Position numbers and translations under genes: made by a program. From contig NW_026893681.1 in NCBI RefSeq assembly GCF_032452875.1, positions 186,001 through 250,000 on the forward strand: a stretch of DNA of 64,000 bases, given 5' to 3'. Within the stretch, counting starts at the first letter, position 1. Each line of letters opens with the position of its first letter. The stretch is from Bos javanicus. Its lineage: Eukaryota > Chordata > Mammalia > Artiodactyla > Bovidae. Shown in pieces: positions 27,690-42,539 of this stretch. The notes under the pieces are model-generated. The model saw only the letters and a program-made list of their open reading frames with translations. It was not told the origin of the DNA and did not search any database.

Positions 27690-27865
27690 GGACCTCAGCT
27701 GTGATGAATCATGCTGCTCAGCTGGCAATCATCAAGCAGCTGAATAGGCAGGAATCAGACGGCTCAGCTGGCCATTGTCAAGCAGATGAGCAGGCAGGAA
27801 TCACGCAGCTCAGCTGGCAATTGTCAAGCAGCGGAGCAGACAGGAAAAACGGAGCTCAGTAGGCC
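27618..27865 (+). repeat. HOR core 6
   Basis: Same 248-bp core with the C allele. It precedes the rearranged short unit U7. Confidence 0.95.
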
Positions 27866-30800
27866 CTGATCACGTGACTGAGCACACACTGATCACGTGA
27901 CTGATAATGAACTGATCACGAGGCTATAATGCACTGATCACCTGACTGCGCATGCACTGATCATGTGGATGATCATACACTGATCACGTGGCTGATCACG
28001 CAATGATCACGTGACTGATCATGCACTGATCACGTGGCTATCATGCACTGCTCACATGACTGAGCATGCACTGATCACGTAGCTATCATGCATTGATCAC
28101 TTGGCTATCATGCACTAATCACGTGGCTGATCATGCACTGATCACGAAGCTGATCATACACTGATCACGGGACTGTGCATGCACTGGTCACGTGGCTGAT
28201 CATGCACTGATCACGTGGCTGATCATGCACTGATAACCTGGCTATCATACACTGATCACGTGACTGATCATGCACTCTTCACTGGCCTGATCATGCACTG
28301 ATCCCGTGGCTGATCATGCAATGATCAGGAAGCTGATCATACACTGATCACGTGACTCTGCCTGCTGTGTGGCTGATCATGCACTGATCACGTGGCTGAT
28401 CATACACTGATCACGTCGCTGATCATGCACTGATCACGGTGCGGATCATGAACTGATCACGTGGCTGATCATACACTGATCACGTGGCTGTTCATGCACT
28501 GATCACGTGGCTGATCATACACTTATCACGTGACTGATAATGCACTGATCACGTGCCTGATTATGCACTGATCACGAAGCTGACCATACACTGACTGTGC
28601 ATGCACTGATCACGTGGCTGATAATGCACTGATCACGTGGCTGCATGCACTGATCAATTGACTGCCCATGCACTGATCACGTGGCTGATCATGCGCTGAT
28701 CATGTGACTGATCATGCACTTAAAGAATGGCTGATCAAGCCCTGATCACGTGGCTGATCATGCACTGTTCACGTGGCTGATCATACAATGATCACGTGGC
28801 TGAGCATGCACTGATCACGTGGCTGATCATGCACAGATCACATGGCTGATCATGCACTGATCACTTGATTGTGCATGCAATAATCACGTGGATGATCATG
28901 CACTGATCACATGGCTGATCATACACTGATCAGGTGACTGCGCATGCACTGATCACATGACTGATCATGCACTGATCATGTGGCTGATCATGCACTGATA
29001 AGCTGGCTATCATACACTGATCAGGTGACTGATCATGCACTCTTCACGTGCCTGATCATGCACTGAATACGAAGCTGATCATACACTGATCACGTGACTG
29101 TGCATGCACTGATAACTTGGCTGGTCATGCACTAATCACATTGCCGATCATGCACTGATCACGTGACTGATCATGCACTGATCTGGTGCCTATCAGGCAT
29201 TGATCCCGTGGTTGATCATACACTGATCACGTGACTGATCATGCACTGATCACCTGGCTATCATGCACTGATCACGTAGCTGATCATGCACTGATCACGT
29301 GATTGAACATGCACTGAAGACGTGACTGATCCTGCACTAATCACATGGCTATCATGCACTGATCATGTGACTGCGCATCCACTGATCTCGAGGATGATCG
29401 TACACTGATCACGTGGCTGATCAGGAACTGATCACATGACTGACCATACAGTGATCACGTGTCTGAATATTGCTGATCATGTTATTGATCATGTGCTGAT
29501 CAGGTGTGTATCATGCACTGATCACCTGACTGCGCATGCACTGACCATGTAACTGTAGGCAATTATCACATGGCTATCATGCAGTGATCACGTGGATGAT
29601 CATGCACTGACCATGCACTGATCACGTAGCTATCATGCATTGATCACTTGGCTGTCATGCACTGATCACGTGGCTGATCATACACTGATCACGTGACTGC
29701 ACATGCACTGATGACATGGCTGATCATACAGTGATCACGTGGCTGATCATGCACTGATCATGTGGTTGATCATGCACTAATCACGTTGCTGATCATGCAC
29801 TGATCAGGTGGCTATCATGCACTGCTTACGAGGCTGATCATGCACTGATCACATGGCAATCATGCACTGATCACGTGTCTTATCATACACTGATCCTTGA
29901 CTGATCATGCACTGATCACGTGCCTGATCATTCACTGATCACCTGGCTGATCATGCACTGATCACGAAGCTGATCATACACTGATCACGTGACTGCATGC
30001 ACTGTTCATTTCGATGATCATGCATTGATCACGGGGCTGATCATGCACTGACCACGTGGCTGATCCTACAATGATCACGTGACTGATCATGCACTGATCA
30101 CGCGGCTGACCATGCACTGATCACGAAGCTGATCATACACTGATCACGTGACTGTGCATGCACTGATAACGTGGGTGATCATGCACTGATCACGTGTTTG
30201 ATCATGCACTGATCACGTGGCTGATCATACACTGTTCATGTGCCTGATCATGCACTAAATATGTTGCGGATCATGCACTGATCACGTAGCTGATCATACA
30301 CTGATCACCTGGCTGATCATACTCTGATCACCTGGCTGATCAGACACTGATCACGTGGCTGATCATACTCTGAACACGAAGCTGATCATACACTGATCAC
30401 GTGACTGCATGCACTGATCAATTGACTGCCCATGCACTGATCACGTGGATGATCATGCGCTGATCATGTGACTGATCATGCACTAAAAAAATGGCTGATC
30501 AAGCCCTGATCACATGACTGATCATGCACTGTTCATGAAGCTGATCATACAATGATCACGTGACTGTGCATGCACTGATCACTTGGCTGATCATGCACAG
30601 ATCACATGGCTATCATGCACTGATCACTTGATTGTGCATGCAATAATCACGTGGATGATCATGCATTTATCACGTGGCTGAGCATGCACTAATCACAAGG
30701 GTGATCATGAACTGATCACGTGACTTAGCATGCTGTGATCTCGGGTCTGAATGGTGCTGATCATGTGACTAATCAAGAACTGATCACGTGGCTATCAAGA

Positions 30801-31104
30801 ACTGATCACGTGGCTGATCATACACTGATCACGTGGCTATCATGCACTGATCACTTGATTGTGCATGCAATAATCACGTGGATGATCATGCATGTATCAC
30901 CTGGCTGATCATGCACTAATCACAAGGGTGATCATGAACTGATCACGTGACTTAGCATGCTGTGATCTCGGGTCTGAGTGGTGCTAATCATGTGACTAAT
31001 CAAGAACTGATCACGTGGCTCTCATGCACTGATGATGTGCCTCAGGAGGCAATAACCAAAGAGCTGAGCAGGCACGAATCACGCAATCAGCAGGCAATAA
31101 TCAT
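27690..31104 (+). repeat. HOR unit U7 (rearranged, 3415 bp)
   Basis: This is a mosaic unit. The first ~950 bp follow a B unit; at about 28643 it jumps ~3 kb forward to the CTGCATGCACTGATCA region near the unit's 3' end; at about 28895 it jumps back to the middle of the unit (the GATCAGGTGACTGCGC region) and then runs normally to the core. The first junction is shared with U13, the second is private. The A-tract is altered to CACTTAAAGAATGG (about 28719). Near 30735-30800 the upstream duplicate reads TCGGGTCTG and has a repeated ATCAAGAACTG, suggesting a local exchange. No gene is visible. Confidence 0.9.
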
Positions 31105-31280
31105 GGACCTCAGCTGTGATGAATCATGCTGCTCAGCTGGCAATCATCAAGCAGCTGAATAGGCAGGAATCAGACGGCTCAGCTGGCCATTGTCAAGCAG
31201 ATGAGCAGGCAGGAATCACGCAGCTCAGCTGGCAATTGTCAAGCAGCGGAGCAGACAGGAAAAACGGAGCTCAGTAGGCC
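31033..31280 (+). repeat. HOR core 7
   Basis: Same 248-bp core with the C allele. It lies between the short unit U7 and the over-long unit U8. Confidence 0.95.
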
Positions 31281-31870
31281 CTGATCACGTGACTGAGCAC
31301 ACACTGATCACGTGACTGATAATGAACTGATCACGAGGCTATAATGCACTGATCACCTGACTTCGCATGCACTGATCATGTGGATGATCATACACTGATC
31401 ACGTGGCTGATCACGCAATGATCACGTGACTGATCATGCACTGATCACGTGGCTATCATGCACTGCTCACATGACTGAGCATGCACTGATCACGTAGCTA
31501 TCATGCATTGATCACTTGGCTATCATGCACTAATCACGTGGCTGATCATGCACTGATCACGAAGCTGATCATACACTGATCATGGGACTGTGCATGCACT
31601 GGTAACGTGGCTGATCATGCACTGATCACGTGGCTGATCATGCAATGATAACCTGGCTATCATACACTGATCACGTGACTGATCATGCACTCTTCACTGG
31701 CCTGATCATGCACTGATCCCGTGGCTGATCATGCACTGATCACGTCGCTGATCATGCACTGATCACGGTGCGGATCATGAACTGATCACGTGGCTGATCA
31801 TACACTGATCACGTGCCTGTTCATGCACTGATCACGTGGCTGATCATACACTTATCAAGTTACTGATAAT

Positions 31871-34213
31871 GCACTGATCACGTGCCTGATTATGCACTGA
31901 TCACGAAGCTGACCATACACTGACTGTGCATGCACTCATCACGTGGCTGATAATGCACTGATCACGTGGCTGATCATGCACTGATCACCTGGCTGATCAT
32001 ACACTGATCACGTGTCTGATCATCCACTGATTTGAAGCTGATCATAGACTGATCACGTGATTCCTGCACTGATCACGGGGCTGATCATGCACATATCAAG
32101 TGGCTGATCAAGCACTGATCACGTGACTGATCATTCACTGATCACGTGACTGATCATGCACTGATCACGTGGCTGATCATGCACTAATCACGTAGCTGAT
32201 CATATACTGATCACGTGACTGTGCATGCACTGATAACTTGGCTGATCATGCCCTGATCACGAGGCTGATCATGCACTGATCACGTGGCTGATCATACACT
32301 GATCACGTGCCTGATCATGCACTAATCACGTTGCGGAACATGCACTATTCACGTGGCTGATCATACACTGATCACGTGGCTGACCATACTCTGATCACGT
32401 GGCTGATCATACACTGATCACGCGGCTGATCATGCACTGATCACGTGTCTATCATGCACTAATCACGTGAATGCGCATGCACTGATCACGTACCTGTTCA
32501 TGCAGTGATTCCGTGGCTATCATGCACTGATCACGTGGCTGATCATGCACTGATCACGTGACTGATTAAGCACTGATCGCGTAGCTATAATGCACTGATC
32601 ACATGACTGCGCATGCCATGATCACGTGACTGATCATGCACTGATCACGTGGCTGATCATGCACTGATAACGTGGCTGATCATGCAGTGATCACGTGACT
32701 GATTATGCACTGATCGCGAAGCTATCATGCACTGATCACATGACAGCTCATGCCATGATCGCGTGACTGATCATGCACTGATCACGTGGCTATCATGCAC
32801 TGATCATATGGCTAATCATACATTGATCACGTAACTGATCATGCACTCATCCCGGGGCGGTCTTGCACTGATCACGTGGCTGATCAGGCACTGATAACGT
32901 AGCTATCATGCACTGATCACGTGACTGCGCAAGCACTGTTCACGTGGATGATCATACACTGGACACGTGACAGATCATGCACTGATCACGTGACTGATCA
33001 TGCACTGATCTGGTGGCTATCATGCATTGATCACGTGATTGGTCATACACAGATCACGTGACTGATCATGCACTGATCACGTGACTGCACATGCACTGAT
33101 CATGTAAATGTAGGCAATGATCACATGGCTATCATGCACTGATCACGTGGCTGATCATGCCCTGATCATGAGACTGAGCATGCACTGATCACGTAGCTAT
33201 CATGCATTGATCACTTGGCTATCATGCACTGATCACGTGGCTGATCATACACTGATCACGTGGCTGATCATGCACTAATCACGTGGCTTATCATGCACTG
33301 ATCAGGTGGCTATCATGCACTGATCACGTGGCTGATCATGCACTGCTCACGTGGCTGATCGTGCACTGATCACGTGGCTGATCATGCACTAATCACGTTC
33401 CTTATCCTGCACTGATCAGGTTGCTATCATGCACTGATCACATGGCTGATCATACACTGATCAGGTGACTGCGCATGCACTGATCACATGACTGATCATG
33501 CACTGATCATGTGGCTGATCATGCACTGATAAGCTGGCTATCATACACTGATCAGGTGACTGATCATGCACTCTTCACGTGCCTGATCATGCACTGATCA
33601 CGTGGCTGATCATGCACTGAATACGAAGCTGATCATACACTCATCACGTGACTGTGCATGCACTGATAACTTGGCTGGTCATGCACTAATCACGTGGCCG
33701 ATCATGCACTGATCACGTGACTGATCATGCACTGATCTGGTGCCTATCAGGCATTGATCCCGTGGTTGATCATACACTGATCACATGACTGATCATGCAC
33801 TGATCACCTGGCTGATCATGCACTGATCACGTAGCTGATCATGCACTGATCAAGTGACTGAACATGCACTGAAGACGTGACTGATCCTGCACTAATCACA
33901 TGGCTATCATGCACTGATCACGTGACTGCGCATCCACTGATCTCGAGGCTGATCGTACACTGATCACGTGGCTGATCAGGAACTGATCACATGACTGACC
34001 ATACAGTGATCACGTGTCTGAATATTGCTGATCATGTGATTGATCATGTGCTGATCAGGTGTGTATCATGCACTGATCACCTGACTGCGCATGCACTGAC
34101 CATGTAACTGTAGGCAATTATCACATGGCTATCATGCAGTGATCACGTGGCTGATCATGCACTGACCATGCACTGATCACGTAGCTATCATGCATTGATC
34201 ACTTGGCTGTCAT
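31871..34213 (+). repeat. First copy of 2343-bp internal tandem duplication in U8
   Basis: It starts at GCACTGATCACGTGCCTGA and ends where that sequence recurs at 34214. The length corresponds to about 102-103 monomers, as expected of an unequal exchange kept in monomer register. The breakpoint falls in a generic CACTGATCACGTG, which occurs hundreds of times. Confidence 0.88.
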
Positions 34214-36556
34214 GCACTGATCACGTGCCTGATTATGCACTGATCACGAAGCTGACCATACACTGACTGTGCATGCACTCATCACGTGGCTGATAATGCA
34301 CTGATCACGTGGCTGATCATGCACTGATCACCTGGCTGATCATACACTGATCACGTGTCTGATCATCCACTGATTTGAAGCTGATCATAGACTGATCACG
34401 TGATTCCTGCACTGATCACGGGGCTGATCATGCACATATCACGTGGCTGATCAAGCACTGATCACGTGACTGATCATTCACTGATCACGTGACTGATCAT
34501 GCACTGATCACGTGGCTGATCATGCACTAATCACGTAGCTGATCATATACTGATCACGTGACTGTGCATGCACTGATAACTTGGCTGATCATGCCCTGAT
34601 CACGAGGCTGATCATGCACTGATCACGTGGCTGATCATACACTGATCACGTGACTGATCATGCACTAATCACGTTGCGGAACATGCACTATTCACGTGGC
34701 TGATCATACACTGATCACGTGGCTGACCATACTCTGATCACGTGGCTGATCATACACTGATCACGCGGCTGATCATGCACTGATCACGTGGCTATCATGC
34801 ACTGATCACGTGACTGATCATGCACTGATCACGTACCTGTTCATGCAGTGATTCCGTGGCTGATCATGCACTGATCACGTGGCTGATCATGCACTGATCA
34901 CGTGACTGATTAAGCACTGATCGCGTAGCTATAATGCACTGATCACATGACTGCGCATGCCATGATCACGTGACTGATCATGCACTGATCACGTGGCTGA
35001 TCATGCACTGATAACGTGGCTGATCATGCAGTGATCATGTGACTGATTATGCACTGATCGCGAGGCTATCATGCACTGATCACATGACAGCTCATGCCAT
35101 GATCGCGTGACTGATCATGCACTGATCACGTGGCTATCATGCACTGATCATATGGCTAATCATACACTGATCACGTAACTGATCATGCACTCATCCCGGG
35201 GCGGTCTTGCACTGATCACGTGGCTGATCAGGCACTGATAACGTAGCTATCATGCACTGATCACGTGACTGCGCAAGCACTGTTCACGTGGATATCATAC
35301 ACTGGACACGTGACAGATCATGCACTGATCACGTGACTGATCATGCACTGATCTGGTGGCTATCATGCATTGATCACGTGATTGGTCATACACAGATCAC
35401 GTGACTGATCATGCACTGATCACGTGACTGCACATGCACTGATCATGTAAATGTAGGCAATGATCACATGGCTATCATGCACTGATCACGTGGCTGATCA
35501 TGCCCTGATCATGAGACTGAGCATGCACTGATCACGTAGCTATCATGCATTGATCAATTGGCTATCATGCACTGATCACGTGGCTGATCATACACTGATC
35601 ACGTGGCTGATCATGCACTAATCACGTTGCTTATCATGCACTGATCAGGTGGCTATCATGCACTGATCACGTGGCTGATCATGCACTGCTCACATGGCTG
35701 ATCGTACACTGATCACGTGGCTGATCATGCACTAATCACGTTCCTTATCCTGCAATGATCAGGTTGCTATCATGCACTGATCACATGGCTGATCATACAC
35801 TGATCAGGTGACTGCGCATGCACTGATCACATGACTGATCATGCACTGATCATGTGGCTGATCATGCACTGATAAGCTGGCTATCATACACTGATCAGGT
35901 GACTGATCATGCACTCTTCACGTGCCTGATCATGCACTGATCACGTGGCTGATCATGCACTGAATACGAAGCTGATCATACACTCATCACGTGACTGTGC
36001 ATGCACTGATAACTTGGCTGGTCATGCACTAATCACATTGCCGATCATGCACTGATCACGTGACTGATCATGCACTGATCTGGTGCCTATCAGGCATTGA
36101 TCCCGTGGTTGATCATACACTGATCACATGACTGATCATGCACTGATCACCTGGCTATCATGCACTGATCACGTAGCTGATCATGCACTGATCAAGTGAT
36201 TGAACATGCACTGAAGACGTGACTGATCCTGCACTAATCACATGGCTATCATGCACTGATCATGTGACTGCGCATCCACTGATCTCGAGGATGATCGTAC
36301 ACTGATCACGTGGCTGATCAGGAACTGATCACATGACTGACCATACAGTGATCACGTGTCTGAATATTGCTGATCATGTTATTGATCATGTGCTGATCAG
36401 GTGTGTATCATGCACTGATCACCTGACTGCGCATGCACTGACCATGTAACTGTAGGCAATTATCACATGGCTATCATGCAGTGATCACGTGGATGATCAT
36501 GCACTGACCATGCACTGATCACGTAGCTATCATGCATTGATCACTTGGCTGTCATG
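34214..36556 (+). repeat. Second copy of 2343-bp internal tandem duplication in U8
   Basis: It repeats the region 31871-34213 in the same order and orientation. It is not identical: for example CACATGGCTGATCGTACAC near 35691 against CACGTGGCTGATCGTGCAC near 33348. The two halves therefore probably came from different HOR copies, or have since diverged. Confidence 0.87.
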
Positions 36557-37929
36557 CACTGATCACGTGGCTGATCATACACTGATCACGTGACTGCACA
36601 TGCACTGATGACATGGCTGATCATACAGTGATCACGTGGCTGATCATGCACTGATCATGTGGTTGATCATGCACTAATCACGTTGCTGATCATGCACTGA
36701 TCAGGTTTCTATCATGCACTGCTTACGAGGCTGATCATGCACTGATCACATGGCAATCATGCACTGATCACGTGTCTTATCATACACTGATCCTTGACTG
36801 ATCATGCACTGATCACGTGCCTGATCATTCACTGATCACCTGGCTGATCATGCACTGATCACGAAGCTGATCATACACTGATCACGTGACTGCATGCACT
36901 GATCATTTCGATGATCATGCATTGATCAAGGGGCTGATCATGCACTGACCACGTGGCTGATCCTACAATGATCACGTGACTGATCATGCACTGATCACGC
37001 GGCTGACCATGCACTGATCACGAAGCTGATCATACACTGATCACGTGACTGTGCATGCACTGATAACGTGGGTGATCATGCACTGATCACGTGTTTGATC
37101 ATGCACTGATCACGTGGCTGATCATACACTGTTCATGTGCCTGATCATGCACTAAATATGTTGCGGATCATGCACTGATCACGTAGCTGATCATACACTG
37201 ATCACCTGGCTGATCATACTCTGATCACCTGGCTGATCAGACACTGATCACGTGGCTGATCATACTCTGAACACGAAGCTGATCATACACTGATCACGTG
37301 ACTGCATGCACCGATCAATTGACTGCCCATGCACTGATCACGTGGATGATCATGCGCTGATCATGTGACTGATCATGCACTAAAAAAATGGCTGATCAAG
37401 CCCTGATCACATGACTGATCATGCACTGTTCACGAAGCTGATCTTACAATTATCACGTGACTGTGCATGCACTGATCACTTGGCTGATCATGCACAGATC
37501 ACATGGCTATCATGCACTGATCACTTGATTGTGCATGCAATAATCACGTGGATGATCATGCATTTATCACGTGGCTGAGCATGCACTAATCACAAGGGTG
37601 ATCATGAACTGATCACGTGACTTAGCATGCTGTGATCTCGTGTCTGAATGGTGCTGATCATGTGACTAATCAAGAACTGATCACGTGGCTATCATGCACT
37701 GATCACGTGGCTGATCATACACTGATCACGTGGCTATCATGCACTGATCACTTGATTGTGCATGCAATAATCACGTGGATGATCATGCATGTATCACCTG
37801 GCTGATCATGCAGTAATCACAAGGGTGATCATGAACTGATCACGTGACTTAGCATGCTGTGATCTCGGGTCTGAGTGGTGCTAATCATGTGACTAATGAA
37901 GAACTGATCACGTGGCTCTCATGCACTGA

Positions 37930-38177
37930 TGATGTGCCTCAGGAGGCAATAACCAAAGAGCTGAGCAGGCACGAATCACGCAATCAGCAGGCAATAATCA
38001 TGGACCTCAGCTGTGATGAATCATGCTGCTCAGCTGGCAATCATCAAGCAGCTGAATAGGCAGGAATCAGACGGCTCAGCTGGCCATTGTCAAGCAGATG
38101 AGCAGGCAGGAATCATGCAGCTCAGCTGGCAATTGTCAAGCAGCGGAGCAGACAGGAAAAACGGAGCTCAGTAGGCC
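37930..38177 (+). repeat. HOR core 8
   Basis: Same 248-bp core with the T allele. The 2343-bp duplication in U8 did not duplicate a core, so the gap between cores 7 and 8 is the longest in the window. Confidence 0.95.
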
Positions 38178-41100
38178 CTGATCACGTGACTGAGCACACA
38201 CTGATCACGTGACTGATAATGAACTGATCACGAGGCTATAATGCACTGATCACCTGACTGCGCATGCACTGATCATGTGGATGATCATACACTGATCACG
38301 TGGCTGATCACGCAATGATCACGTGACTGATCATGCACTGATCACGTGGCTATCATGCACTGCTCACATGACTGAGCATGCACTGATCACGTAGCTATCA
38401 TGCATTGATCACTTGGCTATCATGCACTAATCACGTGGCTGATCATGCACTGATCACGAAGCTGATCATACACTGATCACGGGACTGTGCATGCACTGGT
38501 CACGTGGCTGATCATGCACTGATCACGTGGCTGATCATGCAATGATAACCTGGCTATCATACACTGATCACGTGACTGATCATGCACTCTTCACTGGCCT
38601 GATCATGCACTGATCCCGTGGCTGATCATGCAATGATCAGGAAGCTGATCATACACTGATCACGTGACTCTGCCTGCTGTGTGGCTGATCATGCACTGAT
38701 CACGTGGCTGATCATACACTGATCACGTCGCTGATCATGCACTGATCACGGTGCGGATCATGCACTGATCACGTGGCTGATCATACACTGATCACGTGGC
38801 TGTTCATGCACTGATCACGTGGCTGATCATACACTTATCAAATTACTGATAATGCACTGATCACGTGCCTGATTATGCACTGATCACGAAGCTGACCATA
38901 CACTGACTGTGCATGCACTCATCACGTGGCTGATAATGCACTGATCACGTGGCTGATCATGCACTGATCACCTGGCTGATCATACACTGATCACGTGGCT
39001 GATCATGCACTGATCACGTGTCTGATCATCCACTGATTTGAAGCTGATCATAGACTGATCACGTGATTCCTGCACTGATCACGGGGCTGATCATGCACAT
39101 ATCAAGTGGCTGATCAAGCACTGATCACGCGGCTGATCATGCACTGATCACGTGTCTATCATGCACTAATCACGTGAATGCGCATGAACTGATCACGTAC
39201 CTGTTCATGCATTGATTCCGTGGCTATCATGCACTGATCACGTGGCTGATCATGCACTGATCACATGACTGATTAAGCACTGATCGCGTAGCTATAATGC
39301 ACTGATCACATGACTGCGCATGCCATGATCACGTGACTGATCATGCACTGATCACGTGGCTATCATGCACTGATAACGTGGCTGATCATGCAGTGATCAC
39401 GTGACTGATTATGCACTGATCGCGAAGCTATCATGCACTGATCACATGACAGCTCATGCCATGATCGCGTGACTGATCATGCACTGATCACGTGGCTATC
39501 ATGCACTGATCATATGGCTAATCATACATTGATCACCTAAATAATCATGCACTCATCCCGGGGCGGTCTTGCACTGATCACGTGGCTGATCAGGCACTGA
39601 TAACTTAGCTATCATGCACTGATCACATGACTGCGCAAGAACTGTTCACGTGGATATCATACACTGGACACGTGACAGATCATGCACTGATCACGTGACT
39701 GATCATGCACTGATCTGGTGGCTATCATGCATTGATCACGTGATTGGTCATACACAGATCACGTGACTGATCATGCACTGATCACGTGACTGCACATGCA
39801 CTGATCATGTAAATGTAGGCAATGATCACATGGCTATCATGCACTGATCACGTGGCTGATCATGCACTGATCATGAGACTGAGCATGCACTGATCACGTA
39901 GCTATCATGCATTGATCAATTGGCTATCATGCACTGATCACGTGGCTGATCATACACTGATCACGTGGCTGATCATGCACTAATCACGTTGCTTATCATG
40001 CACTGATCAGGTGGCTATCATGCACTGATCACGTGGCTGATCATGCACTGCTCACATGGCTGATCGTACACTGATCACGTGGCTGATCATGCACTAATCA
40101 CGTTCCTTATCCTGCAATGATCAGGTTGCTATCATGCACTGATCACATGGCTGATCATACACTGATCAGGTGACTGCGCATGCACTGATCACATGACCGA
40201 TCATGCACTGATCATGTGGCTGATCATGCACTGATAAGCTGGCTATCATACACTGATCAGGTGACTGATCATGCACTCTTCACGTGCCTGATCATGCACT
40301 GATCACGTGGCTGATCATGCACTGAATACGAAGCTGATCATACACTCATCACGTGACTGTGCATGCACTGATAACTTGGCTGGTCATGCACTAATCACAT
40401 TGCCGATCATGCACTGATCACGTGACTGATCATGCACTGATCTGGTGCCTATCAGGCATTGATCCCGTGGTTGATCATACACTGATCACATGACTGATCA
40501 TGCACTGATCACCTGGCTATCATGCACTGATCACGTAGCTGATCATGCACTGATCAAGTGATTGAACATGCACTGAAGACGTGACTGATCCTGCACTAAT
40601 CACATGGCTATCATGCACTGATCATGTGACTGCGCATCCACTGATCTCGAGGATGATCGTACACTGATCACGTGGCTGATCAGGAACTGATCACATGACT
40701 GACCATACAGTGATCACGTGTCTGAATATTGCTGATCATGTTATTGATCATGTGCTGATCAGGTGTGTATCATGCACTGATCACCTGACTGCGCATGCAC
40801 TGACCATGTAACTGTAGGCAATTATCACATGGCTATCATGCAGTGATCACGTGGATGATCATGCACTGACCATGCACTGATCACGTAGCTATCATGCATT
40901 GATCACTTGGCTGTCATGCACTGATCACGTGGCTGATCATACACTGATCACGTGACTGCACATGCACTGATGACATGGCTGATCATACAGTGATCACGTG
41001 GCTGATCATGCACTGATCATGTGGTTGATCATGCACTAATCACGTTGCTGATCATGCACTGATCAGGTGGCTATCATGCACTGCTTACGAGGCTGATCAT

Positions 41101-42363
41101 GCACTGATCACATGGCAATCATGCACTGATCACGTGTCTTATCATACACTGATCCTTGACTGATCATGCACTGATCACGTGCCTGATCATTCACTGATCA
41201 CCTGGCTGATCATGCACTGATCACGAAGCTGATCATACACTGATCACCTGACTGCATGCACTGTTCATTTCGATGATCATGCATTGATCAAGGGGCTGAT
41301 CATGCACTGACCACGTGGCTGATCCTACAATGATCACGTGACTGATCATGCACTGATCACGCGGCTGACCATGCACTGATCACGAAGCTGATCATACACT
41401 GATCACGTGACTGTGCATGCACTGATAACGTGGGTGATCATGCACTGATCACGTGTTTGATCATGCACTGATCACGTGGCTGATCATACACTGTTCATGT
41501 GCCTGATCATGCACTAAATATGTTGCGGATCATGCACTGATCACGTAGCTGATCATACACTGATCACCTGGCTGATCATACTCTGATCACCTGGCTGATC
41601 AGACACTGATCACGTGGCTGATCATACTCTGAACACGAAGCTGATCATACACTGATCACGTGACTGCATGCACTGATCAATTGACTGCCCATGCACTGAT
41701 CACGTGGATGATCATGCGCTGATCATGTGACTGATCATGCACTAAAAAAATGGCTGATCAAGCCCTGATCACATGACTGATCATGCACTGTTCATGAAGC
41801 TGATCATACAATGATCACGTGACTGTGCATGCACTGATCACTTGGCTGATCATGCACAGATCACATGGCTATCATGCACTGATCACTTGATTGTGCATGC
41901 AATAATCACGTGGATGATCATGCATTTATCACGTGGCTGAGCATGCACTAATCACAAGGGTGATCATGAACTGATCACGTGACTTAGCATGCTGTGATCT
42001 CGTGTCTGAATGGTGCTGATCATGTGACTAATCAAGAACTGATCACGTGGCTATCATGCACTGATCACGTGGCTGATCATACACTGATCACGTGGCTATC
42101 ATGCACTGATCACTTGATTGTGCATGCAATAATCACGTGGATGATCATGCATGTATCACCTGGCTGATCATGCAGTAATCACAAGGGTGATCATGAACTG
42201 ATCACGTGACTTAGCATGCTGTGATCTCGGGTCTAAGTGGTGCTAATCATGTGACTAATGAAGAACTGATCACGTGGCTCTCATGCACTGATGATGTGCC
42301 TCAGGAGGCAATAACCAAAGAGCTGAGCAGGCACGAATCACGCAATCAGCAGGCAATAATCAT
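38002..42363 (+). repeat. HOR unit U9 (B-derived, 4362 bp)
   Basis: This B unit has a private 299-bp deletion: CTGATCAAGCACTGATCACG at about 39110 continues directly into CGGCTGATCATG, which normally lies 299 bp further on. 299 bp is 13 monomers of 23 bp. The end carries CAGTAATC and the C-to-A-allele CTAAGTGG, both shared with the end of U3. No gene is visible. Confidence 0.92.
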
Positions 42364-42539
42364 GGACCTCAGCTGTGATGAATCATGCTGCTCAGCTGGC
42401 GATCATCAAGCAGCTGAATAGGCAGGAATCAGACGGCTCAGCTGGCCATTGTCAAGCAGATGAGCAGGCAGGAATCATGCAGCTCAGCTGGCAATTGTCA
42501 AGCAGCGGAGCAGACAGGAAAAACGGAGCTCAGTAGGCC
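42292..42539 (+). repeat. HOR core 9
   Basis: Same 248-bp core with the T allele. It has the only private core substitution noticed: GGCGATCATC in place of GGCAATCATC at about 42400. Confidence 0.95.

Larger units (their letters stand above)
31105..38001 (+). repeat. HOR unit U8 (A-type start, 6897 bp, internal duplication)
   Basis: This is the longest unit. It begins as subfamily A, with no CTCTGCCTGCTG marker, and runs to about 34213, where it returns to GCACTGATCACGTGCCTG, already seen at 31871. The added 2343 bp explains the length (4552 + 2343 plus two single bases). The first half is unusually consensus-like between about 32,280 and 33,360. No gene is visible. Confidence 0.92.
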
